Shown here: positions 1 through 7,019 of the stretch, piece by piece | Position numbering within the stretch: position 1 is the first letter of the stretch | Layout: every line of letters starts with the position of its first letter | DNA from: Propionivibrio sp. | GTDB lineage: Bacteria; Pseudomonadota; Gammaproteobacteria; Burkholderiales; Rhodocyclaceae | Direction of reading: 5' to 3' | Length of the DNA: 12,066 nucleotides | Assembly: GCA_003249625.1 (NCBI GenBank) | Contig: QKII01000055.1 | Span: 1 to 12,066, forward strand | The notes under the pieces: model-generated | Told to the model about the DNA's origin: nothing | The model's database searches: none | The model's input: the letters and a program-made list of their open reading frames with translations, nothing else | Program-made: the position numbers and the translations under genes

Positions 1-319
1 TGTGTATGGAGAGTTTACTTTGGCGGACTTCAAAGAGTTCGAGGATATGGTGAACTACAAGGTGAAGTTCGAAGGGGTGGTCGATCTGCTGTTCGACTTG
101 CGTGAGATGGCGGATTTCACGCTGGATGTCGCGTGGGAAGATATCGCCTTTGCCCGGACACATGCCAACGATTTCAATCGCATCGCTGTGGTTACAAAAA
201 GCCAGTGGGTGGCCTGGAGCGCATGGTTGTCCCAAATGTTCGTCAGTGCCGAGATGCGCGTATTTGACGAGGCGCCGGATGCCGAGGCATGGCTTGATTC
301 GCAGGAGGCGGTGGCGTGA
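1..319 (+). CDS. SpoIIAA-like (STAS/SEC14-fold) protein, 5' end outside window
   Basis: The reading frame is already open at base 2 and runs about 105 residues to a TGA at 317-319. The visible part (YGEFTLADF near the start, then VDLLFDLREMADF, then FNRIAVVTKSQWVAW, ending AEAWLDSQ) has the alternating beta/alpha pattern of the SpoIIAA-like STAS/SEC14 family of small soluble proteins, which usually run 115-125 aa. Roughly the first 15-20 residues are probably missing to the left; the GTG at base 2 is not convincing as a start. The cellular role of these stand-alone domains is poorly known, and no catalytic residues are seen. The stop overlaps the GTG of the following rhodanese gene (GTGA), so the two genes are probably co-translated. 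The family assignment rests on pattern recognition. Confidence 0.75.
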   Translation, partial: VYGEFTLADFKEFEDMVNYKVKFEGVVDLLFDLREMADFTLDVAWEDIAFARTHANDFNRIAVVTKSQWVAWSAWLSQMFVSAEMRVFDEAPDAEAWLDSQEAVA

Positions 320-1155
320 GTTTTTCGACCTTGGTGTCCTGCGCGCAGCTTGCTGAACACCTGAGCGACCCAACGTGGGTAGTCGTTGATTGCCGGCATC
401 AACTCTCGGATGTCGGCTATGGCGAGCGTGAATACGCCAAGGGGCATCTCCCCGGCGCCGCGTTCATGCACATGGACCGCGATCTATCCGCAGTGATGAC
501 TGGCCGGAACGGACGTCACCCGCTGCCTGATCCACAGTTGCTGGCTGAGAAACTTGGCGCCCTGGGCGTTTCCCGACAGACGCAGGTCGTGGTTTATGAC
601 GACGACGGCGGCATGTATGCCGTGCGTCTGTGGTGGCTGTTGCGCTGGCTGGGGCACAATCGTGTCGCTGTTCTCGACGGCAGCATTCGTCGCTGGATCC
701 AGGAAGGTCGGCCATTGGTGGCAGACGAGCCGGAGAGGGCGGCCGCGGTGTTCGAGATCGATTTGCGCGACGGGGTGGTTTCGGCCGCCGAGATCGAGGC
801 CAACCTGGAGAATAAGGAGTTCGTCCTGGTCGATGCACGTGCGCTTGACCGTTTTCGTGGCGAAAACGAGACGCTCGACCCGGTCGGTGGCCACATTCCA
901 GGAGCGCGTAACCGGTGCTTCCGCGACAATCTCGACGAGCAAGGCGGATTCCGTTCTGCGGCCGAGTTGCGGCAGCAGTTGCTCGCGCTGCTTGCCGGCG
1001 TGGAGCCTGCGCAAACCGTGATGTATTGCGGCTCGGGCGTGACTGGTTGCCACAATCTGCTCGCGATGGAGATTGCAGGGCTCCCCGGCGCGCGGCTATA
1101 TGCCGGCTCCTGGAGCGAGTGGTGTTCCGATCCGGCCAGACCGGTGGCGCGCTGA
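316..1155 (+). CDS. sseA: Two-domain rhodanese, 3-mercaptopyruvate/thiosulfate sulfurtransferase
   Basis: A 279-aa protein with two rhodanese domains: residues about 5-130 form the catalytically silent N-terminal domain, and residues about 155-275 the active one. The active-site loop is CGSGVTG with the sulfur-carrying Cys238; the CGSGVT form is typical of mercaptopyruvate sulfurtransferases (SseA) and close thiosulfate sulfurtransferases. Other family signatures are WVVVDCRH near residue 21, AKGHLPGA at 41-48, the YDDDGGMYAVRLWW segment at 94-107 and GGHIPGA at 191-197. No signal peptide is seen, so the enzyme should be cytosolic, moving sulfane sulfur from 3-mercaptopyruvate or thiosulfate to a thiophilic acceptor. 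The GTG start at 316 is supported by AGGAGG at 303-308 and the overlap with the upstream stop. The exact donor substrate cannot be read from sequence. It converges on the DUF1631 gene with only 12 bp between stops. Confidence 0.88.
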   Translation: MSFSTLVSCAQLAEHLSDPTWVVVDCRHQLSDVGYGEREYAKGHLPGAAFMHMDRDLSAVMTGRNGRHPLPDPQLLAEKLGALGVSRQTQVVVYDDDGGMYAVRLWWLLRWLGHNRVAVLDGSIRRWIQEGRPLVADEPERAAAVFEIDLRDGVVSAAEIEANLENKEFVLVDARALDRFRGENETLDPVGGHIPGARNRCFRDNLDEQGGFRSAAELRQQLLALLAGVEPAQTVMYCGSGVTGCHNLLAMEIAGLPGARLYAGSWSEWCSDPARPVAR

Positions 1156-1157
1156 GC

Positions 1158-1177
1158 CGGCGGTCGTCTAGCCGCCG
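1158..1177. terminator. GC-rich hairpin between convergent genes
   Basis: CGGCGG (1158-1163) and CCGCCG (1172-1177) form a 6-bp stem with an 8-nt loop across the junction of the convergent sseA and DUF1631 genes. The right arm lies inside the last codons of the DUF1631 gene. No T-tract follows on either side, so an intrinsic terminator is only a possibility. Confidence 0.3.
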
Positions 1178-3480
1178 TTGATCGATTCGAGTGCGCCGCT
1201 CAAGGCGCGCTCGAACAAGGCTTCTTCGTGGACGAGGGCCGCCCTGCCATCGCGAATCTGACGAACAAGCGCTTCGGGGGTGATCGATATGGCTTTGGAC
1301 GAGCGGTGATTGCTGAAGAGCAGGATGCCTCGCTGCGGGCTGATCCAGTTGAGGCGCTCACGGTTGGTGCGGCCCTCTTCGTCGATAAATTCGACCCAGT
1401 CGCCGCGCTTCAACACATCGACCTGTCTGGCAATGTCACGGTCGTCTGCTTTCCAGACGGGGGCTGCCCCGACGAGGACGATTTCTTCTACCTGAACACC
1501 ATTGTCGACGCTTCGTGTAACGAGTAGATCGCCTTCACTCGGTGGCGTGATCGTCGGCGCACTTTCTTCTGTCTCATTCTGCGGTGCTTCGGACTCCACA
1601 ACGGGAGATTCGCCTTTCAATGCGGCAGAGTGTTTTTTCACCAAGGCATCAAAGAACGCGCTGCGTTGTTCAGCGGTAATATCGATAGAGTCCAGCCCTT
1701 TGTTGAGGGATGCCAGCAAGCGCGGGAGCAGGCCGATCAGTTTGAGGCGATCGTCCGGGGCCTTCTTGGGAATGATGCTCCACGCCAGATCTTTCATGAC
1801 ATCGCATGCCATGCGCCAGTCGGTTTCGGCTGTGTTGTCTTCGCTGGCGGCGATTTTGCGCAATACAGCGGCCCAGTGCTCGTCCAGGAAACTGTCGACT
1901 GGGGCGGGTTGCGGAGTTTCACGCAAGAAAGTGCGCACGGCCTGCTGGGCGCGTTCCCAAGCCTCTGCCTCTATTTCGTGGCGGATGACTGTATTCGCGG
2001 CAACGAGCGCCGTGTCGTTCTCTTCCTCTTCCCTTGCATTGACGAAACCTTCCAGTTCGTCGAGCGCAGTTCCGAAAACTCCGATGTCCTGCTCGAACTC
2101 GGCCTGGATACGTTCAACCAGACCGGATAGCTTGGCGTAGAACGGGTCGTTTTCATCGACACTGTCCCCCCAGCGGACAGCGATTCCAGAGATGCAGCCG
2201 AGGAAACGGCGGGTCGGATGTTGCCGGTCGGCGAAAAAGCCGGGGTTGAGCATCGCGACCTTGAGAACTGGAATCTGCAGGCGGCTGAGCAGCGCCTTGA
2301 TTGCCAACGGAACGCGCGCATCGTCGAAAATTATGTCGAAAAGCATCGCGACGATATCCATCGTCACCGCTTCGAGTCCGGTGGCCTGTTTCGCATCGTC
2401 GGAATCGCGGACGAGCCGGACCTGATTGACGATCGCGGCTCCCGTCGGAACGGGGCTGGCGTGCTGCAGGTTGTTCAGCGAATTCAACAGAATCTGGCTG
2501 ATGGAGGCCGAATCGATAGCGTCGGTCGTCAGCGATGCTTCTCCGCCAGAGCGGGTGGGCATCGCCTGGATGCCTGCGCTTTTTACATTGAATTGTCCCG
2601 ACAAGCTGCCTGGATTTAGTGCCGAACGCGCCAGAGCCAGGCGTTGCAAAACTTCGAGAATGGAACCTTCCGTGAGCGGGGCAGAGGCGGCGTCGGAGGC
2701 GGGTGGTGTTGCTGCTGGAGTGGCTTGTTCTGATACGGAGGCTTCTCGGCTTGCGCCAGGCGGGCGGCGGAAGGTGCGCTTCAGGTCGGGCAGGATCCCG
2801 CGCTCGATCAGATAGCCGTTGATTCGCTGGTAGATGTCGGGCAGAGAAACGTGAAGGTGACGCTCGAGTCGGCGCAATAGAATCAGGCGTGACTCGGGGT
2901 CGGAGCCGATCGAAGAGCACGAATCAGAAAGGGCGTGGCAAATGACGGAGGGCGCGAGCGGGTTGCCTGAAGCATCCGTTTGGTCTTCCTGGCCGAGCAA
3001 CGCTGCGACCCGCCGGTTGAGCGTGTAAAGTTCCTCGTTGCACGTTTCCTCAAGTTGAGCCGAAAATTCCCTGATGACTATGTCTTGGGAAAGGTCGTGG
3101 TCGTCGATCAGTTGCAGTCCCTCGAAGTCCGGTATTTCCAGGGCAGGATTTTTCTTTTCGCTACTATCGAGTGCTTCGTCCTGTCGGCGCTCGGCTTCTG
3201 CGGAGACGTTTCGACGAAAAGTCTCGACGAAGTGCTGCCAGTCTTTTTCGATGTCGGCACGCAAGTCCAGATACCGGGTTTGCTGAAGTCGCTCGCGGGT
3301 CGAATCGAGCAGTACGAATAGTTCTTCCGAAACTGCCGGGGCCACGTCGCGCAGCCACTTGCATAGCCCTTCTACAAGGAGGTCGCGGCATTCGTTCAAA
3401 ACGCGCTGGCCGGGGCTCCGGTTGCGCCCGAGTCCGTTTAGCGAGACAACTCTGCTCACATTCGATGTCGGCTTGCTCAT
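1168..3480 (-). CDS. DUF1631 family protein
   Basis: A 770-aa protein with no signal peptide or membrane segments. Residues about 25-120 are charged and helical. The central region (about 270-560) holds helical blocks typical of DUF1631, including LFDIIFDDARVPLAIKALLSRLQIPVLK and DPTRRFL-like text around HPTRRFLGCISG. The C-terminal part (about 640-760) is beta-rich, with the family's GDWVEF...RLNWISPQRGILLF block. Members are sometimes mislabelled thymidine phosphorylase; no experimentally settled function is known to me. The start is the ATG at 3478-3480, with GAGGT (3488-3492, read on the minus strand) 7 nt upstream. The gene is preceded by a leader with a cyclic-di-GMP-I riboswitch, so its expression probably follows c-di-GMP level, linking it to surface attachment, motility or exopolysaccharide. 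That functional link is inference from the riboswitch; the protein itself shows no GGDEF, EAL or canonical PilZ signature. Confidence 0.85.
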   Translation of the reverse strand: MSKPTSNVSRVVSLNGLGRNRSPGQRVLNECRDLLVEGLCKWLRDVAPAVSEELFVLLDSTRERLQQTRYLDLRADIEKDWQHFVETFRRNVSAEAERRQDEALDSSEKKNPALEIPDFEGLQLIDDHDLSQDIVIREFSAQLEETCNEELYTLNRRVAALLGQEDQTDASGNPLAPSVICHALSDSCSSIGSDPESRLILLRRLERHLHVSLPDIYQRINGYLIERGILPDLKRTFRRPPGASREASVSEQATPAATPPASDAASAPLTEGSILEVLQRLALARSALNPGSLSGQFNVKSAGIQAMPTRSGGEASLTTDAIDSASISQILLNSLNNLQHASPVPTGAAIVNQVRLVRDSDDAKQATGLEAVTMDIVAMLFDIIFDDARVPLAIKALLSRLQIPVLKVAMLNPGFFADRQHPTRRFLGCISGIAVRWGDSVDENDPFYAKLSGLVERIQAEFEQDIGVFGTALDELEGFVNAREEEENDTALVAANTVIRHEIEAEAWERAQQAVRTFLRETPQPAPVDSFLDEHWAAVLRKIAASEDNTAETDWRMACDVMKDLAWSIIPKKAPDDRLKLIGLLPRLLASLNKGLDSIDITAEQRSAFFDALVKKHSAALKGESPVVESEAPQNETEESAPTITPPSEGDLLVTRSVDNGVQVEEIVLVGAAPVWKADDRDIARQVDVLKRGDWVEFIDEEGRTNRERLNWISPQRGILLFSNHRSSKAISITPEALVRQIRDGRAALVHEEALFERALSGALESINGG

Positions 3481-3634
3481 GGCGGCTACCTCGCGTTGAA
3501 ACCCGCCAGCATCTGGCGTCGAACGGCTCTTCTACAAGAGGAATGATGCGGGGTGGAAAGCCGGCGCCAAAAGGCTGGCTTTATCCGACCGGCGGCAGGT
3601 GCAATTCCGATATTACGACTCACGATCGACCTCG
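3481..3634 (-). promoter_or_regulatory. Leader between riboswitch and DUF1631 start, with hairpins
   Basis: This untranslated stretch holds three small hairpins, given in plus coordinates: AAAGCCGGC / GCTGGCTTT at 3557-3582 (8 of 9 pairs in the minus-strand RNA), CTCTT / AAGAG at 3527-3540, and CGCCAG / CTGGCG at 3504-3518, the last 12 nt from the Shine-Dalgarno. None is followed by a good U-tract in the minus-strand RNA, so control at the ribosome binding site or by Rho fits better than a classical terminator. No coding sequence is evident here. Confidence 0.45.
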
Positions 3635-3722
3635 TTTTCTGGTGGTTCCGCTGCCATTGCCCTGCAAGCATTAGGCCGGTGACTTTGCGTCCCCGCCTTT
3701 CGACGGGTTTGCCCTGTTTCAG
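3635..3722 (-). promoter_or_regulatory. Cyclic-di-GMP-I (GEMM-I) riboswitch aptamer
   Basis: Read on the minus strand, the sequence carries the conserved GEMM-I blocks in order. AGGGCAAACC occupies 3715-3706. A P2 stem CCCGTC / GGCGGG is capped by the GAAA tetraloop at 3701-3698. GGGACGCAAAG is at 3693-3683. CCGGCCTAA, the tetraloop-receptor side of P3, is at 3679-3671. A GCAGCGGAACC segment follows near 3653-3643. These are the most conserved parts of the aptamer that binds cyclic di-GMP. It lies about 155 nt upstream of the DUF1631 ATG in the same orientation and must be part of that gene's leader. The outer ends (P1) are approximate. Whether binding turns expression on or off cannot be told. 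Confidence 0.92.
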
Positions 3723-3743
3723 AGGCTGACTTTCCAACCGGCC

Positions 3744-3773
3744 AGCCTAGGTTCTTGCGTTACTCGTCATCAA
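3744..3773 (-). promoter_or_regulatory. Possible sigma-70 promoter for the riboswitch transcript
   Basis: On the minus strand TTGATG (3773-3768) and TAGGCT (3749-3744) are separated by 18 nt and would start transcription just before the riboswitch. The -10 match is poor (3 of 6), so this is a position-based guess. Confidence 0.25.
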
Positions 3774-3827
3774 TCTGGACGTTCATGGAACGGAAAAGCA
3801 ACAGCATGACGCGCCTACCAAATGTTA

Positions 3828-3842
3828 TCTGAAAGGTTCAGA
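3828..3842 (-). terminator. Small hairpin after queG stop
   Basis: A perfect 6-bp inverted repeat, TCTGAA-AGG-TTCAGA, begins 4 nt beyond the queG stop codon. The stem is short and followed on the minus strand only by TAACATTT, so termination here would be weak. Confidence 0.3.
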
Positions 3843-3845
3843 AAA

Positions 3846-4973
3846 TCAAGCGGCTTTGGCGATTCTCGATAATGCCCAGGCGACGTGTTCGCGGACCAGT
3901 TCGGAGGCATGATCGGCACGGGCATTGAGTGCGGCGATTGCTTCTTGCGTGGCAGGCGCATTGCCGAGCGCCACAGCGATGTTGCGCAACCAGCGCACGT
4001 GGCCGATGCGCCGTATCGGGCTGCCGACGAGCCGTTGTTCGAATTCTGGCTGGCTCCACGAGAACAGGCTGACGAGTTTCGATGTGTCGAGTTCGTTGCG
4101 TGGGGAGAAGTCGGGATCGCCGATCTTCGCAAAGCGATTCCACGGGCAGCAAAGCTGACAATCGTCGCATCCGTAGATGCGATTTCCGATGGCCGGGCGT
4201 AACGTGGCAGGAATGGCGCCCTGAAGCTCGATAGTCAGATAGGAAATGCACCTCCGGGCGTCAACCTCATAGGGCGCGATAATCGCCGAGGTTGGGCAAC
4301 TGTCGATGCATCGGGTGCAGTTCCCGCAATGATTCTCAGCGGGCAGGTCTGGCGGCAGCGAAAGTGACGTATAAATCTCGCCGAGGAAGTGCCAGGAACC
4401 TGCGCGCGTCAAAGAAATCGTATGCTTCCCGCGCCAGCTGATACCTGAGTTGTGAGCGAACTCGACTTCCATCACCGGCGCGGAATCGGAAAATACGCGA
4501 AAGTTGAATTCCGTTTCGGGTGACTTTTTCGTCAATTCGGCACGGATACTTTCGGCGAGCCGCTGCAGGCGGCTGCGTACGCTCTTATGGTAGTCGCGGC
4601 CGAGCGCATAGCGCGAAACATAACCTTTCGTCGGGTCAGTGAGGACGCAGTCTGTCGCCGCCGCATCCGGCCAATAGGGCAGGACGGCGGTGATGATCGA
4701 CCGGGTTTCCGGAACGAGTCTGCCCGGATCGGCGCGCAGATCGGCGTGTTTGGCCATATAATCCAGCCCGCCGTGGCGCCCGAGTTCGAGCCAGCGGCGC
4801 AACCTCTCGGCAGCTTCCGAGACCTCTGGCCGAGTGATGCCGATGGCACTGAACCCGAGTTCCGTTCCCCAGCGTTTGATCTGCCGTACCAGCGCTTCTC
4901 CGTCCAGTTGGCCTTTGGCAGGCTCAACCGTTGTACGTATCGTGGAGACGTCGTTTTGCATAGCCCGAATCAT
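3846..4973 (-). CDS. queG: Epoxyqueuosine reductase QueG
   Basis: A 375-aa enzyme of the last step of queuosine synthesis: cobalamin-dependent reduction of epoxyqueuosine in tRNA with GUN anticodons. The N-terminal cobalamin-binding region includes GLDYMAKH near 69-76. The presumed catalytic aspartate is D163 in FSDSAPVMEVEFA. Two [4Fe-4S] clusters are marked by CGNCTRCIDSCPTSA (Cys216, 219, 222, 226) and by Cys242 with CDDCQLCCPWN (Cys269, 272, 275, 276). The C-terminal 60 residues (RRIGHVRWLRNIAVAL onward) form the HEAT-like tRNA-binding helices. The protein should be cytosolic, and its length fits the family. The start is ATG at 4973 with GGGGAAAGG just upstream; an in-frame ATG at 4961 is an alternative. 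The 5' end overlaps the divergent tsaE start. Confidence 0.95.
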   Translation of the reverse strand: MIRAMQNDVSTIRTTVEPAKGQLDGEALVRQIKRWGTELGFSAIGITRPEVSEAAERLRRWLELGRHGGLDYMAKHADLRADPGRLVPETRSIITAVLPYWPDAAATDCVLTDPTKGYVSRYALGRDYHKSVRSRLQRLAESIRAELTKKSPETEFNFRVFSDSAPVMEVEFAHNSGISWRGKHTISLTRAGSWHFLGEIYTSLSLPPDLPAENHCGNCTRCIDSCPTSAIIAPYEVDARRCISYLTIELQGAIPATLRPAIGNRIYGCDDCQLCCPWNRFAKIGDPDFSPRNELDTSKLVSLFSWSQPEFEQRLVGSPIRRIGHVRWLRNIAVALGNAPATQEAIAALNARADHASELVREHVAWALSRIAKAA

Positions 4974-5483
4974 AGCCTTTCCCCGCTGCTTTCCTCGTTA
5001 ACCCTGGCGCTGCCCGACGAGACTGCGACGGTAGCTTTGGGAGAGCGCCTGGCGCCGCTGCTTGCACCGGGGACTGTGGTTTGGCTGGACGGAGATCTCG
5101 GCGCTGGCAAGACCACGCTGGTGCGCTCCATGCTCCGACAACTTGGTCATCAAGGTCCGGTGAAAAGCCCTACCTATACGCTGGTTGAAGTTTACGTAGT
5201 TTCGAGCATATACTGGTATCACTTTGATTTTTATCGTTTCAACGATCCTGAAGAGTTTGTCGATGCTGGTTTGGGCGAGTATTTCCGCGACGATTCCGTC
5301 TGCTTGGTTGAATGGCCGGAAAAAGCAGCGGGCCATGTCCCGCTGGCTGATCTCCTGCTTGTCTTCCGCTTCCCGGAAAATCGCTGCGATACCGGACGTG
5401 TTCTTGAGTTGTCTGCATACACAGAGCGAGGGCAATCATGTCTGAACACCCTCAAAAGCCTCATCCTGGGCGCCGGCGCCTGA
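4956..5483 (+). CDS. tsaE: tRNA threonylcarbamoyladenosine biosynthesis ATPase TsaE
   Basis: A 175-aa P-loop protein that works with TsaB, TsaC and TsaD to make the t6A modification at position 37 of ANN-decoding tRNAs. The Walker A motif is GDLGAGKT (residues 46-53), followed by VKSPTYTLVE, the YHFDFYRFNDPEEF block and CLVEWPEK, all family signatures. The best start is TTG at 4956: it has GGAG at 4944-4947 spaced by 8 nt and puts SLTLALPDE at the expected distance from the P-loop. The frame stays open far upstream to 4587, but that part is antisense to queG and has no TsaE homology. The TTG lies inside the 5' end of the divergent queG. The 3' end overlaps amiC by 46 nt, the usual tsaE-amiC arrangement. 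Confidence 0.93.
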   Translation: MHSPNHSLSPLLSSLTLALPDETATVALGERLAPLLAPGTVVWLDGDLGAGKTTLVRSMLRQLGHQGPVKSPTYTLVEVYVVSSIYWYHFDFYRFNDPEEFVDAGLGEYFRDDSVCLVEWPEKAAGHVPLADLLLVFRFPENRCDTGRVLELSAYTERGQSCLNTLKSLILGAGA

Positions 5484-6745
5484 TCAAGCTCGCCGGCGCG
5501 TCGCTTCTCCTTTCGGTAACGCCCGTAGCCAATGCCGCACTGAATCGCAATGCCGGCGTGCTTGCCGTGCGTGTCTGGCCGGCGGCTGACTACACGCGCG
5601 TAACCATCGAGCTCGGCGCGCCGCTCAAGTTTTCGCACTTCATCGTCAAAGACCCTGAGCGTCTCGTTGTCGATCTGGAAGGAATCGAGTTCAGCAGCGT
5701 ACTCGACGGTCTTGCGAGCAAGATCTTGCCGGAAGACCCGAATATCAAGGTCCTGCGTGCGGGGCGCTTCAAACCGGGTATTGTCAGGCTGGTGATGGAG
5801 TTGAAGGCCGAAGTAAAACCGCAGGTGTTCGAATTGCCTCCGGTCGGTAACTACGGGCATCGCCTGGTTCTCGATGTCTACCCTGCAGAACCGCCTGACC
5901 CCCTGATGCAATTGCTGGAACGGAACGAGTTAAGCAATACGCCGGAAAGTGCGTTGGCCGAGAATGCGGCGGGAGTTCCTGAAAACTCCAAGGGAGTGAA
6001 GAAGCGATCCGATAAGCCAATCGTCGACCGTTTGGTGACGATTACTCTCGATCCCGGACATGGCGGGGAGGATCCTGGCGCCGTTGGCCGAGGCGGCAGC
6101 TACGAGAAACACGTGACGCTGGCCATCGCCAAGCGGCTGAAGGCCAAGATTGATGCCGAGCCGAACATGCGCGCCGTGCTGACCAGGAATACCGACTATT
6201 TCGTGCCGTTGCAGATGCGCGTTCAGAAAGCTCGCCGCATACGTTCCGATCTTTTCGTGTCGATTCACGCCGATGCATTTACCCGGCCGGACGCCAATGG
6301 CTCGTCGGTTTTTGCGTTGTCGGAAAACGGAGCGTCCAGTTCAGCTGCGCGTTATCTGGCTCAGCGGGAAAATTCAGCGGACCTGATCGGCGGCGTTAAC
6401 TTTGACGTCAAGGACCCGATGCTCGCTCGTACGCTGCTTGATCTCTCCCAGACCGCCACGATCAGCGACAGCCTCAAACTCGGCAAGGAAGTTCTCAACG
6501 AATTGGGCGGGATCAATCGCCTGCACAAGCCGCATGTTGAGCAGGCGGGCTTTGCGGTTCTGAAAGCTCCTGACATCCCGTCGATTCTTGTTGAGACCGC
6601 GTTCATTTCCAATCCCGAAGAAGAAAAGCGTTTGAACGACGATGCGTATCAAGACAAGATGGCGGAAGCGATCATCGTCGGGATCCGCAAGTACTTCGCG
6701 AAGAACCCTCCTCTGGCGAAGTCGAGGTTGGCGCGGGTGGATTGA
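5438..6745 (+). CDS. amiC: N-acetylmuramoyl-L-alanine amidase, AmiC type (AMIN + Amidase_3)
   Basis: A 435-aa periplasmic cell-wall hydrolase that splits septal peptidoglycan between N-acetylmuramic acid and L-alanine for daughter cell separation. The N-terminus has a twin-arginine signal: GRRRLIKLAG (residues 11-20), a hydrophobic stretch, and a likely cut after VANA (residue 33). An AMIN domain (about 40-150) for septal targeting is followed by a charged linker and the zinc amidase_3 domain (about 200-420). Zinc and catalytic residues are H208 in LDPGHGGEDPGA, E223 in SYEKHVTL, H277 in SIHADA and E386 in LVETAFISN. The ATG at 5438 has GAGGG upstream, inside the end of tsaE. The stop lies in the first unit of an 11-bp tandem repeat. 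In many betaproteobacteria mutL follows this gene; here it does not. Confidence 0.93.
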   Translation: MSEHPQKPHPGRRRLIKLAGASLLLSVTPVANAALNRNAGVLAVRVWPAADYTRVTIELGAPLKFSHFIVKDPERLVVDLEGIEFSSVLDGLASKILPEDPNIKVLRAGRFKPGIVRLVMELKAEVKPQVFELPPVGNYGHRLVLDVYPAEPPDPLMQLLERNELSNTPESALAENAAGVPENSKGVKKRSDKPIVDRLVTITLDPGHGGEDPGAVGRGGSYEKHVTLAIAKRLKAKIDAEPNMRAVLTRNTDYFVPLQMRVQKARRIRSDLFVSIHADAFTRPDANGSSVFALSENGASSSAARYLAQRENSADLIGGVNFDVKDPMLARTLLDLSQTATISDSLKLGKEVLNELGGINRLHKPHVEQAGFAVLKAPDIPSILVETAFISNPEEEKRLNDDAYQDKMAEAIIVGIRKYFAKNPPLAKSRLARVD

Positions 6746-6775
6746 GGGTGGATTGAGGGTGGATTGAGGGTGGAT
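6735..6775. repeat. 11-bp tandem repeat at the amiC stop codon
   Basis: The unit GGGTGGATTGA occurs three times exactly (6735-6745, 6746-6756, 6757-6767), followed by a partial fourth copy GGGTGGAT (6768-6775). The amiC stop TGA is the end of the first unit, so copy-number change would not alter the protein. No spacer-repeat structure of a CRISPR is present. Confidence 0.9.
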
Positions 6776-6803
6776 AGACAAACTGGGCGTGGCTTTTTTT
6801 ATA

Positions 6804-6829
6804 TGGCGCCGCAGTACGGGATCGAACTA
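6804..6829 (-). pseudogene. Degenerate tRNA 3'-end-like scar
   Basis: Read on the minus strand this ends in GCGGCGCCA and contains GTTCGATC, i.e. a T-loop plus acceptor 3' strand plus CCA in the right order. Base by base it matches 20 of 25 positions of the tRNA-Thr fragment at 8912-8936 in the same orientation. No anticodon arm or D-arm is found beside it. It could be an old att scar of the same tRNA gene; some of the similarity is the conserved T-loop common to all tRNAs. Confidence 0.45.
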
Positions 6830-6833
6830 AAGC

Positions 6834-6852
6834 GTGTCGAAATATTTGACAC
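6834..6852. promoter_or_regulatory. Palindromic site upstream of the exosortase locus
   Basis: GTGTCGAAATATTTGACAC is an inverted repeat with 8-bp arms (7 Watson-Crick pairs and one G-T) around a 3-nt centre. It lies about 55 bp upstream of a sigma-54-type element, where an enhancer-binding activator would sit. PEP-CTERM/exosortase systems have a sigma-54 activator, PrsR, said to act at a PEP-CTERM box; I cannot confirm from memory that this is that box. Confidence 0.5.
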
Positions 6853-6904
6853 AGCGAATTCATAGGGGGGTGTAAGTGTCTGATTGAAATGGTTAAAGAT
6901 GATA

Positions 6905-6920
6905 TGGTACCGTTTTTGCT
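6905..6920 (+). promoter_or_regulatory. Sigma-54 (-24/-12) promoter for the small substrate and exosortase
   Basis: TGGTACCGTTTTTGCT matches the RpoN consensus TGGCACG-N4-TTGCW at all but the T at position 4 and the C at position 7. GG (6906-6907) and GC (6918-6919) are separated by exactly 10 nt. The start of transcription would be near 6931, giving a leader of about 90 nt with a small hairpin (CGTCT / AGACG, 6948-6961). Confidence 0.7.
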
Positions 6921-7019
6921 TCCGCATGCTTTAAGCAACTTATCATACGTCTTGTCAGACGATTGGTTGCCGACTTCACATTAGAAATCGCATCTCCAAC
7001 GTTTTAGGAGCGGACTGTT

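Noticed and set aside
1168..1600. PilZ domain in the C-terminus of the DUF1631 protein
   Set aside because: RTNRER and NWISPQRG recall PilZ signatures, but the spacing between them is only a few residues, unlike a real PilZ domain; not claimed despite the riboswitch.
2153..2920. Long open frame of 255 aa on the minus strand in another phase of the DUF1631 gene
   Set aside because: It is an Arg/Pro/Ser-rich shadow frame of a GC-rich gene with no recognisable domain.
3486..3737. Open frame of 83 aa on the minus strand upstream of the DUF1631 gene
   Set aside because: It runs across the riboswitch and leader hairpins and has no protein features; the RNA structure explains the conservation-like patterns.
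4587..4955. Upstream extension of the tsaE frame
   Set aside because: This part is antisense to well-conserved queG coding sequence and precedes the normal TsaE N-terminus; a TTG with a Shine-Dalgarno at 4956 fits better.
6735..6775. CRISPR-like array
   Set aside because: The repeats are directly adjacent with no spacers and only 11 bp long.
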